Notes: a model not told the origin generated them from the sequence alone. Numbered from the stretch's first letter, positions 28,186 to 37,531 are shown. The stretch is 64,000 bases of DNA from Legionellaceae bacterium (GCA_030148065.1 JASBUC010000057.1:27646-91645); one strand, 5' to 3'. Made by a program: numbers and translations.

Positions 28186-28392
28186 TTATACAACCTCGAC
28201 TTCTTCCGCTTGCGGACCTTTTTGTCCTTGGCTTGCTTTGAACATGACAGAAGCGCCTTCTTGTAAGCTCTTGAAGCCGCTTCCTTGAATTGCTGTAAAG
28301 TGAACAAAGTAGTCTTTGCCTTCACTCTCTACAAAACCAAATCCTTTCGTTTCATTAAACCATTTAACGGTACCGCGTAATTTATCTGACAT
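28186..28392 (-). CDS. Cold-shock domain protein
   Basis: 68 residues, starting at the ATG at 28392 ([12 protein letters not shown]); the frame is open further upstream but those residues are not conserved. RNP1 KGFGFVE and RNP2 DYFVHF are intact. It binds single-stranded RNA and DNA. A long AT-rich leader stretches upstream, as in cold-inducible csp genes. A second csp gene lies 530 bases away on the same strand. Confidence 0.93.
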   Translation of the reverse strand: MSDKLRGTVKWFNETKGFGFVESEGKDYFVHFTAIQGSGFKSLQEGASVMFKASQGQKGPQAEEVEVV

Positions 28393-28656
28393 TATGTTAA
28401 TCCTAAGTAACAGCACTTCCCGCATTAAATGCTTATGTGAAGTGCCAAATTTTCTAAAAAACAAGCAAAGAATTATTGAGATCCTCATATAATGCTATGC
28501 TCGAGTCGTGATTATATAGCGTTTTTCTATATAAAGAAAGTGAAGATAGGCCTTTTTTTATGCAAAAATTAAAACCTTTAGACGATACAACTCATAAAAA
28601 ACCTTAAAATCTTGTTTTAACCTTCGAAAGCTGTCTAAAACCACCGAAGGGTAACT

Positions 28657-28816
28657 ATACTCAAAATACTTGAAAATGCCCATTTTTATGATACCCATTT
28701 TCACCCTGTAAAACGTTTAAAAACGCGCCATAGAATCATCTATGACTTGCTTTTAAACGTTTTACAGAGAGAAAATAGCCAGACCTAAATTGGGCATTTT
28801 CAAGTATTTTGAGTAT
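28657..28816. repeat. Nested palindromic element (MITE-like)
   Basis: A 26-bp perfect inverted repeat (28657-28682 with 28791-28816, outer end ATACTCAAAATACTTG) encloses a second perfect 17-bp pair, CTGTAAAACGTTTAAAA at 28706-28722 with its complement at 28751-28767. There is no open frame inside. The total of 160 bases between two csp genes fits a miniature inverted-repeat transposable element or a repeated palindrome. The stretch from 28393 to 28925 holds nothing else that I can support. Confidence 0.75.
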
Positions 28817-28925
28817 ATGTGGATCTTGGCCTTTAAGCTAAGTCCTTAAAACCTGGCTATGGAGAACTTAAACAAGAACTGTCTAATCGTCAGTCATCCT
28901 GCACTTGCGGTTAAGGGAGGGTTAA

Positions 28926-29129
28926 TTAAGCCTCTTCCACATCCAACGCACACTTACCTCGCTCGGTAACGGCAGGCTTAAAGCTCACTTTCTGTCCCTC
29001 TTCCAGAGACTTATATCCATCCATTAATATGTTTTTGAAATGAACGAAGTAGTCTTCACCTTCATGTAGAATAAAACCAAATCCTTTGCTTGCATTAAAC
29101 CACTTTACCAATCCTTGTTTCTTTTCCAT
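28926..29129 (-). CDS. Cold-shock domain protein
   Basis: 67 residues with [16 protein letters not shown] and DYFVHF, so both RNA-binding motifs are intact. It is about 60% identical by eye to the csp at 28186, which suggests an old duplication. It lies 16 bases downstream of the HU-like gene on the same strand and is probably co-transcribed with it. Confidence 0.92.
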   Translation of the reverse strand: MEKKQGLVKWFNASKGFGFILHEGEDYFVHFKNILMDGYKSLEEGQKVSFKPAVTERGKCALDVEEA

Positions 29130-29145
29130 AGCAACAATCTTTCCT

Positions 29146-29481
29146 CTATTGAATTAAATCTTTTAATACTTTTAACGCTGTAACTTTAACCACATCGCGC
29201 TTGGGCTTAGCGGCGATGACCATTTCTTCTCCAGTGGCGGGATTGCGACCCATACGTTTTTTAGTAGCGGGTTTGGTTTTTCGGTTAATTTTAACGCCCA
29301 TGTAAGGGATCTTGAACTCACCACTACCACGCTTCATGATGTGTTGCATCGCTTGCGCACCAAGTGCTTGCAAAACCATTTGTACTTCTTTCTTGCTAAG
29401 ACCAACTTCTTCTGAAATGGAGGCAATAATTTGAGACTGTGTTTGCTTCTCTTTTATTGCTTTTAATTTAGTGTCGCTCAT
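29146..29481 (-). CDS. HU/IHF-family DNA-binding protein
   Basis: 111 residues from the ATG at 29481 ([15 protein letters not shown]); a start four codons earlier is possible. After an N-terminal extension of about 15 residues comes the HU fold: dimerising helices ([21 protein letters not shown]), [15 protein letters not shown], the DNA-arm tip [12 protein letters not shown] and the C-terminal helix [11 protein letters not shown]. It is longer than classic 90-residue HU, like the HU-like proteins of several Legionellales and xanthomonads. It bends and compacts DNA. Confidence 0.92.
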   Translation of the reverse strand: MSDTKLKAIKEKQTQSQIIASISEEVGLSKKEVQMVLQALGAQAMQHIMKRGSGEFKIPYMGVKINRKTKPATKKRMGRNPATGEEMVIAAKPKRDVVKVTALKVLKDLIQ

Positions 29482-29697
29482 CGCCAACTCCAATGTTTAA
29501 AGGTACCAATTAACTATGCTATTGTTTTTTTTGCTTTGCAACGCTTAAAAACCGAAAAACTGCAATATTATCAATTGAATAACCAGCAAAAAAACAGACC
29601 GTTCTTTATTTTTGCAAAGTTGCTATTAAGACAGATTCATAGCATAACATTTAATCCTCACGTTTCTTGAAAGAGTAAAAATTAGGAGTCCCGCCAA

Positions 29698-30285
29698 ATG
29701 CTAGAACAACACCTTTCAGCCCATTATAAAACCTATCTTCTTAGACCAATTGCTCTTGGCTTAAACAAGTTTATAGGAGCTAATCAAGCAACCTTGCAGG
29801 CACTTCTATGGGGAGTATTTGTTCTACCATTATTATTACTTCAGCATCCATATCTGGCTATACTCAGCCTGGTAATTTCGGGTTTCTTTGACACATTGGA
29901 TGGCGAACTAGCAAGAATCGAGCAAGAGACCTCTCCTTTTGGGGCTATTTTAGATATTTTATGTGACCGAGTGGTGGAAGCCTCTGTGATCATTGCTCTT
30001 TTTGCGGTTGCTCCTGAGAGCCGAGCTTTACCAGCTCTTTTAATGTTAAGCTGCATCCTACTTTGTGTAACAAGCTTCTTAGTCACGGCCATTTTTTCTA
30101 AAAATAACTCGGAAAAAAGCTTTTACTATAGCCCAGGGTTAATCGAGCGTCCTGAGGCTTTTCTCTTCTTTATACTAATGATGTTAGTACCAAAAACCTT
30201 CTCATTGCTTGCATATCTTTTTTCCGCCTTAGTGCTGTGGACTACCTATCGTCGGCTGCAAGAGTTCAGGCAGGTTTTAGACTAG
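29698..30285 (+). CDS. CDP-alcohol phosphatidyltransferase family protein
   Basis: 195-residue integral membrane enzyme with the full CDP-OH-P signature DG-x2-AR-x8-G-x3-D-x3-D, seen as DTLDGELARIEQ, TSPFGAILDILCDRV (about residues 65-100). It transfers a phosphoalcohol from a CDP-linked donor, as in phospholipid synthesis (phosphatidylglycerol-phosphate or phosphatidylinositol synthase types). Sequence alone does not fix the alcohol. It is a single gene with AGGAG before the ATG. Confidence 0.88.
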   Translation: MLEQHLSAHYKTYLLRPIALGLNKFIGANQATLQALLWGVFVLPLLLLQHPYLAILSLVISGFFDTLDGELARIEQETSPFGAILDILCDRVVEASVIIALFAVAPESRALPALLMLSCILLCVTSFLVTAIFSKNNSEKSFYYSPGLIERPEAFLFFILMMLVPKTFSLLAYLFSALVLWTTYRRLQEFRQVLD

Positions 30286-30382
30286 TTCTCTCATCGAGGG
30301 ACGCTATGGGGTAAAGCCCCAGGTTCTTTAAAAAATATTATGGTAGTAATTAAGTCAAGGTAGAGATAGAGAGTTAGGTTCT

Positions 30383-30452
30383 AAGGGGTGGGCAGGCCGA
30401 TAACGCTATGCATACCAACCACGGAGAAATGAAATCGGCCTGCCCACTCCTT
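30383..30452. repeat. Long stem-loop between convergent genes
   Basis: AAGGGGTGGGCAGGCCGA (30383-30400) pairs with the complement at 30435-30452 over 18 bases with one G-T pair and a 34-base loop. It is GC-rich in an AT-rich gap and lies between two convergent genes. It may be a bidirectional terminator or a palindromic repeat. Confidence 0.6.
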
Positions 30453-30567
30453 AAAGCCCTGATTAGACGATAAGTTATATAGACGAACTAAGGAATATAC
30501 TAACACAATGAAGATAAAATGCAAATAGTGATTAATCAAAACTCACTCTGCATTGAAAATAATTACT

Positions 30568-32856
30568 TTAGTGTTCATCCTTACCTTTGAAGTGGAGATC
30601 TCTTTGTGGATAAGGAATTTCAATACCATACTCCTTAAATCGCTGATGAATCTCAAAATTAAGATCGCTGATAATGAAGTTTTTACGGTTAACATCTCTA
30701 ATGATGCACCTTAAAACAAAATCAAGTGAACTGTCTCCAAAAGATAAAAAAAGCACGTTCGGTTTATTAAGCTCATCATCTGTGACCACACCAGGATGTT
30801 CGTGAGCGATTTCTAAAAGAAGCTTTTTAACCAGATGAACATCACTGTCATAGCCAACGCCAACAAAGCACTTTATTCGCCAGAGACTCTCTCGCAGCAT
30901 AAAGTTCACCACGGGTCGGGTAATCATTTCTTCATTAGGGATAATTATTTCAGAACGATCCCGGCTTCTTATTTCCGTCGCCCTTACTCGAACTTTGGTG
31001 ACAATCCCTTCATAATCATCAACTTTGATTCGATCACCTGCCTTTATAGGACGTTCGAACAAGAGAATTAGCCCAGATACAAAATTATTAATAATATTTT
31101 TTAACCCTAGCCCAATACCAACCGACAAGGCCCCTGCAACAATGGCAATGCCAGTTAAATTAACCCCGGCAATCAACAATGCAATTAATATTGAAACACA
31201 GAAACCAAAATACATTAAAATAGGGCTAATACTTATTTGAGAACTGCCTGATCGATCTTTTCTTCTCTCAACAACTGCCAGACGGTTACTAAAAAATCGA
31301 ACCAGTAAATTAAGTACACAAAATAAAAATAATGCGCTGACAATATTGCGAGGGACCACCTCAAAGCCTAAGAGCTCAAAACCTTTAAAATAAGTTTCCA
31401 AAATCAACTGTTGAGTATTACCAGAAATGTCCCAAAAGGTCAGAAAGATATATACAAACAACAACGTTGCTAGAAAACGAATGACAGCATTTAAAATAAT
31501 CAATTCCAACGGCTTATCATGGCGTTCAACCCCAAGCTTGGCACTTAGCTTTCTTGCAAAAGGACGTTCGCCACAGATTTCACGATAAATTTTATCCAAA
31601 AAGTGCCACATGAACATGAACAAAAACAAACCAGGAATGCTTAAAACTAAACCTCTACAGACATAAAAGGCCAATGCGTGATAGCCTGTTATATCAATGA
31701 CTATAGAGACAAAAAACAATGACCACAAACTAGCAACCACCATCTTTCGATTGTTTTTTATAAAACTGAAATTCGACTGAGTCCTAATTAACAAGTTAGT
31801 AAACCAAAGCAATAGAAGATACGAGCACAGAATGGCAAGAGATTGTAACATTCGAACTTCAAATGAATTTAACACCCCGGATTGACTAGAAATGATTAAA
31901 GACCCAGAGATCAGCATAATAAGGATCATAAATCGACCAAAACAATACACCGTCATTAAGTCATACTCTAACCATTTAAATAAACTTGAAGTTAACTTCA
32001 GATGACGAAGAAACCTTAATAATATGACCAAGCTAAAATAACTAAGAATCAAAAATAAAAACTTATCTGTACTTGAATTCTCTCCAGCATTATCAAGGTA
32101 CAAATTAAAAAATAAATTGCTCGCTAGCACCACACTAAAAGACACAGATAAAGAATGATTAATGACAATGACCGAGTCTTCAAATAGTTTATCTGAGAAC
32201 CGTCTAGCTAACTTTCGCACCAAAAAACTAAATAAGGCATACACAAACAGACAAAAAAGAATGAGACTGATTGATGTCGTTAACGTAAGATCGGAGAAGC
32301 CCCCTAGATAAAACTTAAAATCATCCAAAACTGATTTTGCAGTATCAGCAGACTTAAAATCAACGGCCTGCCAAATTGGTTTGTCCTTACTCCAAATTCT
32401 GGATTTGGCTATCTTTGAAATCAATTGATGATAATTGGTTAGAACATCTTCTGCTTTAAACTGAAACAAACGGCATTGAGCCAATGTCTCCTGGCGTTTA
32501 TTGCGTTGACCTTTTAAGTAACGCAAATCAGCCCCAGAGCGACTGGCACCACTTGCGCGTTCAGCAAGCTTTATCGTCTCATCCAACGCGGTAAGTTCAG
32601 ACTCTAATTTTTTTACGCAATCCGTTGCCAGAGCCATTTGTTGATTTAATTCAGCAACCTTTGTCTGTAAAAATTTAAGGTTAACATGAGTGTTGCCAGT
32701 GTAGTGGCTTGCCTCTTTGAGTAAATGATTTGCCGTTTGAGCAGAGAACTCTGCTGCAAAACACAAAAAACTAAATGACCATAAACCTACTAATAGAAAT
32801 CCTTTTCTAATCATAAATGACATCAAATCAAGATTGATAAACTGATTATAGTCCAT
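30568..32856 (-). CDS. Large MscS-family mechanosensitive channel
   Basis: 762 residues. A signal peptide (MIRKGFLLVGLWSFSFLCFA) points to a start at 32814 or 32823 rather than the outermost ATG at 32856. A periplasmic coiled-coil region (about 50-150) is followed by about ten membrane helices and then the MscS pore and beta domain: VAGALSVGIGLGLKNIINNF, then FERPIKAGDRIKV. This is the layout of the MscK/YbdG-like large channels, which release solutes on osmotic downshock. It is a single gene, divergent from fis. Confidence 0.9.
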   Translation of the reverse strand: MDYNQFINLDLMSFMIRKGFLLVGLWSFSFLCFAAEFSAQTANHLLKEASHYTGNTHVNLKFLQTKVAELNQQMALATDCVKKLESELTALDETIKLAERASGASRSGADLRYLKGQRNKRQETLAQCRLFQFKAEDVLTNYHQLISKIAKSRIWSKDKPIWQAVDFKSADTAKSVLDDFKFYLGGFSDLTLTTSISLILFCLFVYALFSFLVRKLARRFSDKLFEDSVIVINHSLSVSFSVVLASNLFFNLYLDNAGENSSTDKFLFLILSYFSLVILLRFLRHLKLTSSLFKWLEYDLMTVYCFGRFMILIMLISGSLIISSQSGVLNSFEVRMLQSLAILCSYLLLLWFTNLLIRTQSNFSFIKNNRKMVVASLWSLFFVSIVIDITGYHALAFYVCRGLVLSIPGLFLFMFMWHFLDKIYREICGERPFARKLSAKLGVERHDKPLELIILNAVIRFLATLLFVYIFLTFWDISGNTQQLILETYFKGFELLGFEVVPRNIVSALFLFCVLNLLVRFFSNRLAVVERRKDRSGSSQISISPILMYFGFCVSILIALLIAGVNLTGIAIVAGALSVGIGLGLKNIINNFVSGLILLFERPIKAGDRIKVDDYEGIVTKVRVRATEIRSRDRSEIIIPNEEMITRPVVNFMLRESLWRIKCFVGVGYDSDVHLVKKLLLEIAHEHPGVVTDDELNKPNVLFLSFGDSSLDFVLRCIIRDVNRKNFIISDLNFEIHQRFKEYGIEIPYPQRDLHFKGKDEH

Positions 32857-33186
32857 GTTTCATAAACCCGGAAAAACAGAAAGAGAATTAAAGTAAGACA
32901 TTTTTAAGAGGTTTAAGAACATGAAGTAAGGTGTTTTTTTCTTTATCATTCACAATTAAAGATGATCGGGGTGATGCATATTGACCATAACTAGCTCTTA
33001 TTTGCTCAAACAAAATAGCACAACATGACATTGCTCCGTTCACATTTTCTTATGCTTAGCTAAATTGAGCTCATTTACACCAACTTATTCACTTGATTTA
33101 TTATCTTCCAGACGCTAAATTACCCAAGAGTTTTTGCGAAATGATTCAAAACGTTATGCATGAACAAAGACACCTGGTGAGCACTA

Positions 33187-33198
33187 ATTGTGCACAAT
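33187..33198. promoter_or_regulatory. 12-bp palindrome upstream of fis
   Basis: ATTGTGCACAAT is perfectly self-complementary and lies about 90 bases before the fis start, in the 430-base gap shared with the divergent mscS-type gene. It could be an operator. I see no other structure in 32857-33288. Confidence 0.35.
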
Positions 33199-33288
33199 GC
33201 TTTTTGTTTGTTATTTCGAACTCTTTTAGGAATTTATGCTTAATTTAGCGATAAATTTTAAGTAATAAAACAATGTAAAAGGAAGACT

Positions 33289-33564
33289 ATGAATACGGCT
33301 TTAGAAAACACTAATTCTCTACAAGAAGAAGTAACCAACTACGTAAAATCCTACCTAGATGCGGTAGGGGATGAGAAGATTACGCATCTGCATGAGCTGT
33401 TTCTAGAACAAATTGAGGCCCCCTTATTCCAAGCAGTGATGGAAAGTTCTAAATATAATCAAGTGAGAGCTGCTAAAATTTTGGGGATCAGTCGTGGTAC
33501 ACTACGTTCAAAATTAATTCGATATTTTGATGATAAGTACTGTGGTAAGCGAAGTGATAGCTAG
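33289..33564 (+). CDS. fis: DNA-binding protein Fis
   Basis: 91 residues, near the 98 of E. coli Fis. The C-terminal helix-turn-helix is clear (NQVRAAKILGISRGTLRSKL), and a 45-residue N-terminal helical part precedes it (YLDAVGDEKITHLHELFLEQIE). Fis bends DNA as a dimer, controls rRNA and virulence genes and helps site-specific recombination. AAGGAAG lies just before the ATG. It is separated from its usual partner dusB and sits in front of dam. Confidence 0.92.
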   Translation: MNTALENTNSLQEEVTNYVKSYLDAVGDEKITHLHELFLEQIEAPLFQAVMESSKYNQVRAAKILGISRGTLRSKLIRYFDDKYCGKRSDS

Positions 33565-33693
33565 CTAGAACACGTTGAACTAAACTTTCTACCTCGCACC
33601 CAATAAAAAATTAAATTAAGACTACCCAAGGTGACATCATTGGCTTTATCATTGTCCCTTGGGATCTCCTCTTAATAATTTGCAGGTAAACTT

Positions 33694-34530
33694 TTGACTC
33701 TGAAAGAAACACCACCAGCCCTAAATGCCGTTCGACCATTTCTGAAATGGGCAGGAGGTAAATATCGCATAAGTAGTAAAATTAGACGTTCATTGCCTCA
33801 AGGCAAGCGTTTGATTGAGCCCTTTGTCGGATCTGGTGCGGTATTTCTAAACACAGATTATGAGCGTTATACCCTAAATGACATCAACCCTGATTTAATC
33901 AATGTATTCAAGTGGTTGAAGCGGGAAAAGCACGCTTTTATAACCTTTTGCAAGTCATTTTTTACCGAAAAAACAAATGAAAAAAGTGTTTTTTTAGAAC
34001 ATCGTGAATTATTTAACACGAGTAATGATTCACGTTTAAAAGCTGCTTTGTTTGTCTATCTTAATCGACACGCCTTCAATGGCTTAGTACGTTATAACCA
34101 AAGTGGTGAGTTTAATACCTCCTTTGGCTCATATCGCAAACCTTACTTTCCTAAAAAGGAAATGTTGACTTTTTCGGAAAAAATAAGCAAAGCGAAATTT
34201 GTCTGCCAAGACTTTGCAAAAGTCATGAAGCAAGCTGAAAAAGGTGATGTAATCTACTGTGATCCACCCTACGTTCCTCTGTCTGTCACCTCTAATTTCA
34301 CCAGTTATCACTCTGGCGGGTTTGATCTTGATAAACAACGGGAACTGGTAACATTAGCCCAAACTCTAGCAGCACGTGGGATCCCAGTTATTATTTCCAA
34401 CCATGACACAGAGTTTGTACAAGATTTATACCAAGATGCGGAAACAGAAAGTTTTTATGTACAAAGGAACATTAGTTGCCAAGGCCAAAAACGGCATAAA
34501 ACCCGCGAAATTCTAGCAGTCTTTCAGTGA
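33694..34530 (+). CDS. dam: Dam-type adenine-N6 DNA methyltransferase (GATC)
   Basis: 278 residues, the Dam length. FLKWAGGKYRI (SAM-binding), EPFVGSGAVFLNTDYERY, LNRHAFNGLVRYN and the catalytic DPPY at residues 190-193 all follow E. coli Dam closely, so GATC is the likely target. The start is TTG at 33694 behind GCAGGTAAA; there is no better ATG upstream. The following nuclease gene begins 9 bases after the stop, which points to a restriction-modification pair rather than a solitary mismatch-repair Dam. Confidence 0.92.
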   Translation: MTLKETPPALNAVRPFLKWAGGKYRISSKIRRSLPQGKRLIEPFVGSGAVFLNTDYERYTLNDINPDLINVFKWLKREKHAFITFCKSFFTEKTNEKSVFLEHRELFNTSNDSRLKAALFVYLNRHAFNGLVRYNQSGEFNTSFGSYRKPYFPKKEMLTFSEKISKAKFVCQDFAKVMKQAEKGDVIYCDPPYVPLSVTSNFTSYHSGGFDLDKQRELVTLAQTLAARGIPVIISNHDTEFVQDLYQDAETESFYVQRNISCQGQKRHKTREILAVFQ

Positions 34531-34538
34531 GGAACAGT

Positions 34539-35030
34539 ATGAAACAAGGCGGCGCAGTAGCCAACAGTAATGGTAGAGTCCTCGAAAATATTGTTGAAAG
34601 CAGCTTAAATACCAAGGGCTTTACCTCTACTAACTATAAAGACTGGCAAAAAGATCCTTTGCAATACAGTGATGAATTACTTCTAAAAAATGTACCATAT
34701 TTGAATGTATATAATCATGCCAGCAAAACAGAATTCGTAATCAAATCCAAACACTATCACCTCAATACCCGTATCGAATGTAAGTGGCAACAAGCCTCGG
34801 GGAGCGTGGATGAAAAATACCCCTTTCTTTTCTTAAACTGTGCCGAACGGATGAATGAGCCCCAAATCATTATTTTATTAGATGGTGGAGGGGCCAAACC
34901 CGGCGCTATTGACTGGCTAAAAGACGCATGCCAAAACTTTAATCAGCAAGAAAAGGGGCGTTCAGATCGAAGAATTGAGTTAATGAACAGTACTGAGTTT
35001 TTACAGTGGGTGAATAAAACTCTAAAGTAG
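34539..35030 (+). CDS. Small PD-(D/E)XK nuclease, probable restriction endonuclease
   Basis: 163 residues from the ATG at 34539, which has GAGGAA 5 bases before it. The nuclease core shows RIECKWQ with Glu80 and Lys82 as the E-x-K metal site, followed by the strand FLFLNCAER. The N-terminus GGAVANSNGRVLENIVESSL is typical of the first helix in this fold. It is much shorter than the DpnII or MboI enzymes, which are about 280 residues. Because it directly follows a Dam-type methylase it probably cuts unmethylated GATC; that is inference. Confidence 0.75.
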   Translation: MKQGGAVANSNGRVLENIVESSLNTKGFTSTNYKDWQKDPLQYSDELLLKNVPYLNVYNHASKTEFVIKSKHYHLNTRIECKWQQASGSVDEKYPFLFLNCAERMNEPQIIILLDGGGAKPGAIDWLKDACQNFNQQEKGRSDRRIELMNSTEFLQWVNKTLK

Positions 35031-35074
35031 GTTAAAGTAGCCTATTTTTCGAATCATGGCGGTAACTTTAATTC

Positions 35075-35788
35075 ATGATGCTCTTTAGTTTGGCTTTTTT
35101 TAAACGGTTATTGAGACAAGATCCGATAGAAACAGAGATTCAATCATTCGAACGGCTAACAACGAGTTACCGGACGTTTATTAAAAACAATATATGCCCA
35201 GTCAAAGCACGCTATCATTATGAATATGAAAATAATATTAACCCAGCCTATCAAGACATAGAGAGTGTTACCAACCCCCTAAAACGTCATGAAAAAAGAA
35301 TTTGGGCACTTAGAGATGATTTGATATTGGCAACCGGCATAAAAAATGCGTACCAAAAGAAATATGGTTACACCGGTTTTAATGAAGCCTTCTCTGAGGA
35401 ATTAAACTTATCCGATCATCTGGATCTCAGTGACAGATTTGGACACCCTTCTCTAACCTTTAATGAAAAAAATGAAAAAGGGGACGTTTATTACGCGGGC
35501 TACTTATCCCAAGGAGAATCTGCACTACGCGTTTGCCTAACTTCTGGTCGATACTACCGCGATGATTTGACCAAGGAACAAATAAAACAGCTTGAGTCAT
35601 ATTTATCTCTCATGTTTCAAAAAGCCTACGGAGACCAACCTGTGGTTTTCTATTCTGGCTTCAAAGATTATGAAGACTATGATTCCCTGGATGATTATTA
35701 TAAACATTTTGCAGTCTTTTTTATGGATGATGAAAAAGGCCTAGCTCTAGAGCCAACGAGAACCTATGCAGCAAGGCCTTCTTTTTAA
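35075..35788 (+). CDS. Hypothetical protein
   Basis: A 237-residue hydrophilic protein, rich in Tyr and Asp. It has no signal peptide, although the first 11 residues are mildly hydrophobic. The middle (DVYYAGYLSQGESALRVCLTSGRYYRDDLT) looks folded and conserved, but I cannot name the family. It follows the nuclease by 44 bases on the same strand. It might be an extra part of the restriction cassette or an unrelated effector-like gene. Confidence 0.6.
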   Translation: MMLFSLAFFKRLLRQDPIETEIQSFERLTTSYRTFIKNNICPVKARYHYEYENNINPAYQDIESVTNPLKRHEKRIWALRDDLILATGIKNAYQKKYGYTGFNEAFSEELNLSDHLDLSDRFGHPSLTFNEKNEKGDVYYAGYLSQGESALRVCLTSGRYYRDDLTKEQIKQLESYLSLMFQKAYGDQPVVFYSGFKDYEDYDSLDDYYKHFAVFFMDDEKGLALEPTRTYAARPSF

Positions 35789-35879
35789 GTTTAGATTCAA
35801 CCAAAATAATGATTGCTAATTTCTTTTATTGTTTCCCTGAAATAATGTCTTTCTTGTATCGATTGGACTCAAACATTCA

Positions 35880-36740
35880 TTAATCGTGGCTAATATCATG
35901 ATGTAGCTTTAACATTGTTTCCGCCGTTTTCCGCTTCTGTGCATCGATTGCTGGATTGTTAATATAGGCTAGTACATATTGCTGATAGCTCTTACTTTTA
36001 GTCGTTATGTTAGCAAATGTTTTATCTTGATATTTTAGATTAAAGCCTTTATCAAGTTCCTCCACTACCTCGGAAACAATCGCGTCTGAGGGTTTATTGT
36101 AAGTGTTTTCAAGAAACATACGTTTACGCTGCATCATACTGCGATCATTGTCACGAGGATTGGTATTATGATAAGAGAGCCACTCTTCAGCTTGAATACC
36201 TAATGATAGCATCAGTACATCTTTGTCGACGTTGATATTATTAAACTGAGATCTATCTAAAATTTTTACGTTAAAATCACACAAAATACAAAAGTAATTT
36301 GAATTCATTTCACCAAAGATTTGATTGGTTGACACATTTTTGAGAGTTACTTTGGTGCCCCAATAATTAAAATCGCCTTTAATTAAACGAGTCTTGCCAT
36401 CTTCCGCTGAAATATAAAAGCTGTGATACATATGATGCGCACAATCTTTATCCATAAACGCAACTCGTTCATTGCCTTTATAAATCCGCAATTCCACAGG
36501 ATTGGGTGAGAGATTAATATCTGCAGTGAGTGTTAAATCGTCCTCATAGTTAAATAACTCATAGGCAGACAATGCACTCTGATTGCTGTTAATAGAGTAG
36601 TGCTGCTTATCTGAAAATTTGATCACATAAGCAGGGTTGAAATAATGGGACTGAATGACAAACTCTGAGGGCACACTGCTTAAGTCAGCAGTGGCACTGA
36701 AATTTAGTAGTATTGTTAGTGCTGTGATTAATATTCGCAT
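35880..36740 (-). CDS. Secreted hypothetical protein with tubby/LURP-like beta pattern
   Basis: 286 residues with a signal peptide (MRILITALTILLNFSATA). Residues 25-175 show regular beta strands. The string NPAYVIKFSDKQHYSI, LTLTADINLSP, IYKGNERVAF and GDFNYWGTKVTLK recalls the tubby-like/LURP-one fold, but the match is by eye only. The C-terminal 110 residues are helical and charged. FCILCDF holds a possible disulfide or metal pair. Function unknown. Confidence 0.65.
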   Translation of the reverse strand: MRILITALTILLNFSATADLSSVPSEFVIQSHYFNPAYVIKFSDKQHYSINSNQSALSAYELFNYEDDLTLTADINLSPNPVELRIYKGNERVAFMDKDCAHHMYHSFYISAEDGKTRLIKGDFNYWGTKVTLKNVSTNQIFGEMNSNYFCILCDFNVKILDRSQFNNINVDKDVLMLSLGIQAEEWLSYHNTNPRDNDRSMMQRKRMFLENTYNKPSDAIVSEVVEELDKGFNLKYQDKTFANITTKSKSYQQYVLAYINNPAIDAQKRKTAETMLKLHHDISHD

Positions 36741-37065
36741 CTTTTAATCTCTGGTTAGTGTAAAAAGCAAACAGTTATGCTCTCATAATATTTCAAAAAT
36801 GTAAAGTATGATTTCAATATCGTTAACTTTAGCCGGTATGACTTGCGCTAATTAAAGTTTCTTGCACAATTTAAGTAGAAAAAAAACCTAGGCCTACTGA
36901 GGTAAGTAAATACGTAGCATGATGAGTTATGACAAGATAGTAACTTTACAAATCAATCAGAGCTATGGCTCAAAAAAGATGCTCCTGCAAGAAGGATGTT
37001 AGTTGCTAGTTTTTAGACGCTGTTTAAGTTTTTGATATTGTTATAGACTCAGGTCATATTCTCAT

Positions 37066-37100
37066 AAGTACAATAGCCAAAGCTATTGGTTATTGTACTT
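37066..37100. promoter_or_regulatory. 15-bp inverted repeat before the cupin gene
   Basis: AAGTACAATAGCCAA, a 5-base AGCTA loop, then TTGGTTATTGTACTT: a stem with one mismatch, ending 17 bases before the cupin start. It may be an operator or a leader hairpin. The rest of the 377-base gap 36741-37117 shows nothing I can support. Confidence 0.5.
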
Positions 37101-37117
37101 CGTTAGCAAAAAGCAAA

Positions 37118-37528
37118 ATGACTCGAATTACTTACTTCTTTATTTTCTACTTTTGCCTGACTTCACAATTGATGGCCTCAGAGAGCTACCACATTACGCA
37201 TTTAATTGAAGGATCAGATGGTCATTCATACTTTATCGAGAAAAACCTTCCCATGAAGTCAGCTCATGTCGGTTATGTAACGGACTCCATCACACTAAAG
37301 TCTTCCCTTCTGGGGCAAGCAGGACCTGGTTCTCAACCGTATCATAATCCCCCCTATCCTCTTTACATTGTTGTTTTATCTGGAACAATGCAAATTGAAA
37401 CAAGCAGAGGACTCAAGAAAAACTTTAAAGCTGGAGATATTCTATTAGCCGAAGATCTAAAGGGATTTGGCCACAAATCTTATAGTCTTAATAATGAACC
37501 GGTTAAGTATTTGCTACTTAAATTCTGA
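37118..37528 (+). CDS. Secreted single-domain cupin protein
   Basis: 136 residues: a signal peptide (about 1-20) and then one cupin barrel. The second half carries the conserved turn and strand GTMQIETSRG, then FKAGDILLAEDLKGFGHKSY, with His in the usual metal position. The first motif is only partly kept (QPYHNPPYPLYIVVLSG). It may bind a metal or small ligand in the periplasm. It converges on ubiX with a 3-base gap. Confidence 0.75.
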   Translation: MTRITYFFIFYFCLTSQLMASESYHITHLIEGSDGHSYFIEKNLPMKSAHVGYVTDSITLKSSLLGQAGPGSQPYHNPPYPLYIVVLSGTMQIETSRGLKKNFKAGDILLAEDLKGFGHKSYSLNNEPVKYLLLKF

Positions 37529-37531
37529 ACT

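Noticed and set aside
28125..28325. Minus-strand frame overlapping the first csp gene
   Set aside because: Shadow in another frame; the conserved cold-shock motifs are in the 28186-28392 frame.
30606..30614. TGTGGATAA, a DnaA-box-like string
   Set aside because: A single copy inside the mscS-type coding region; no cluster of boxes.
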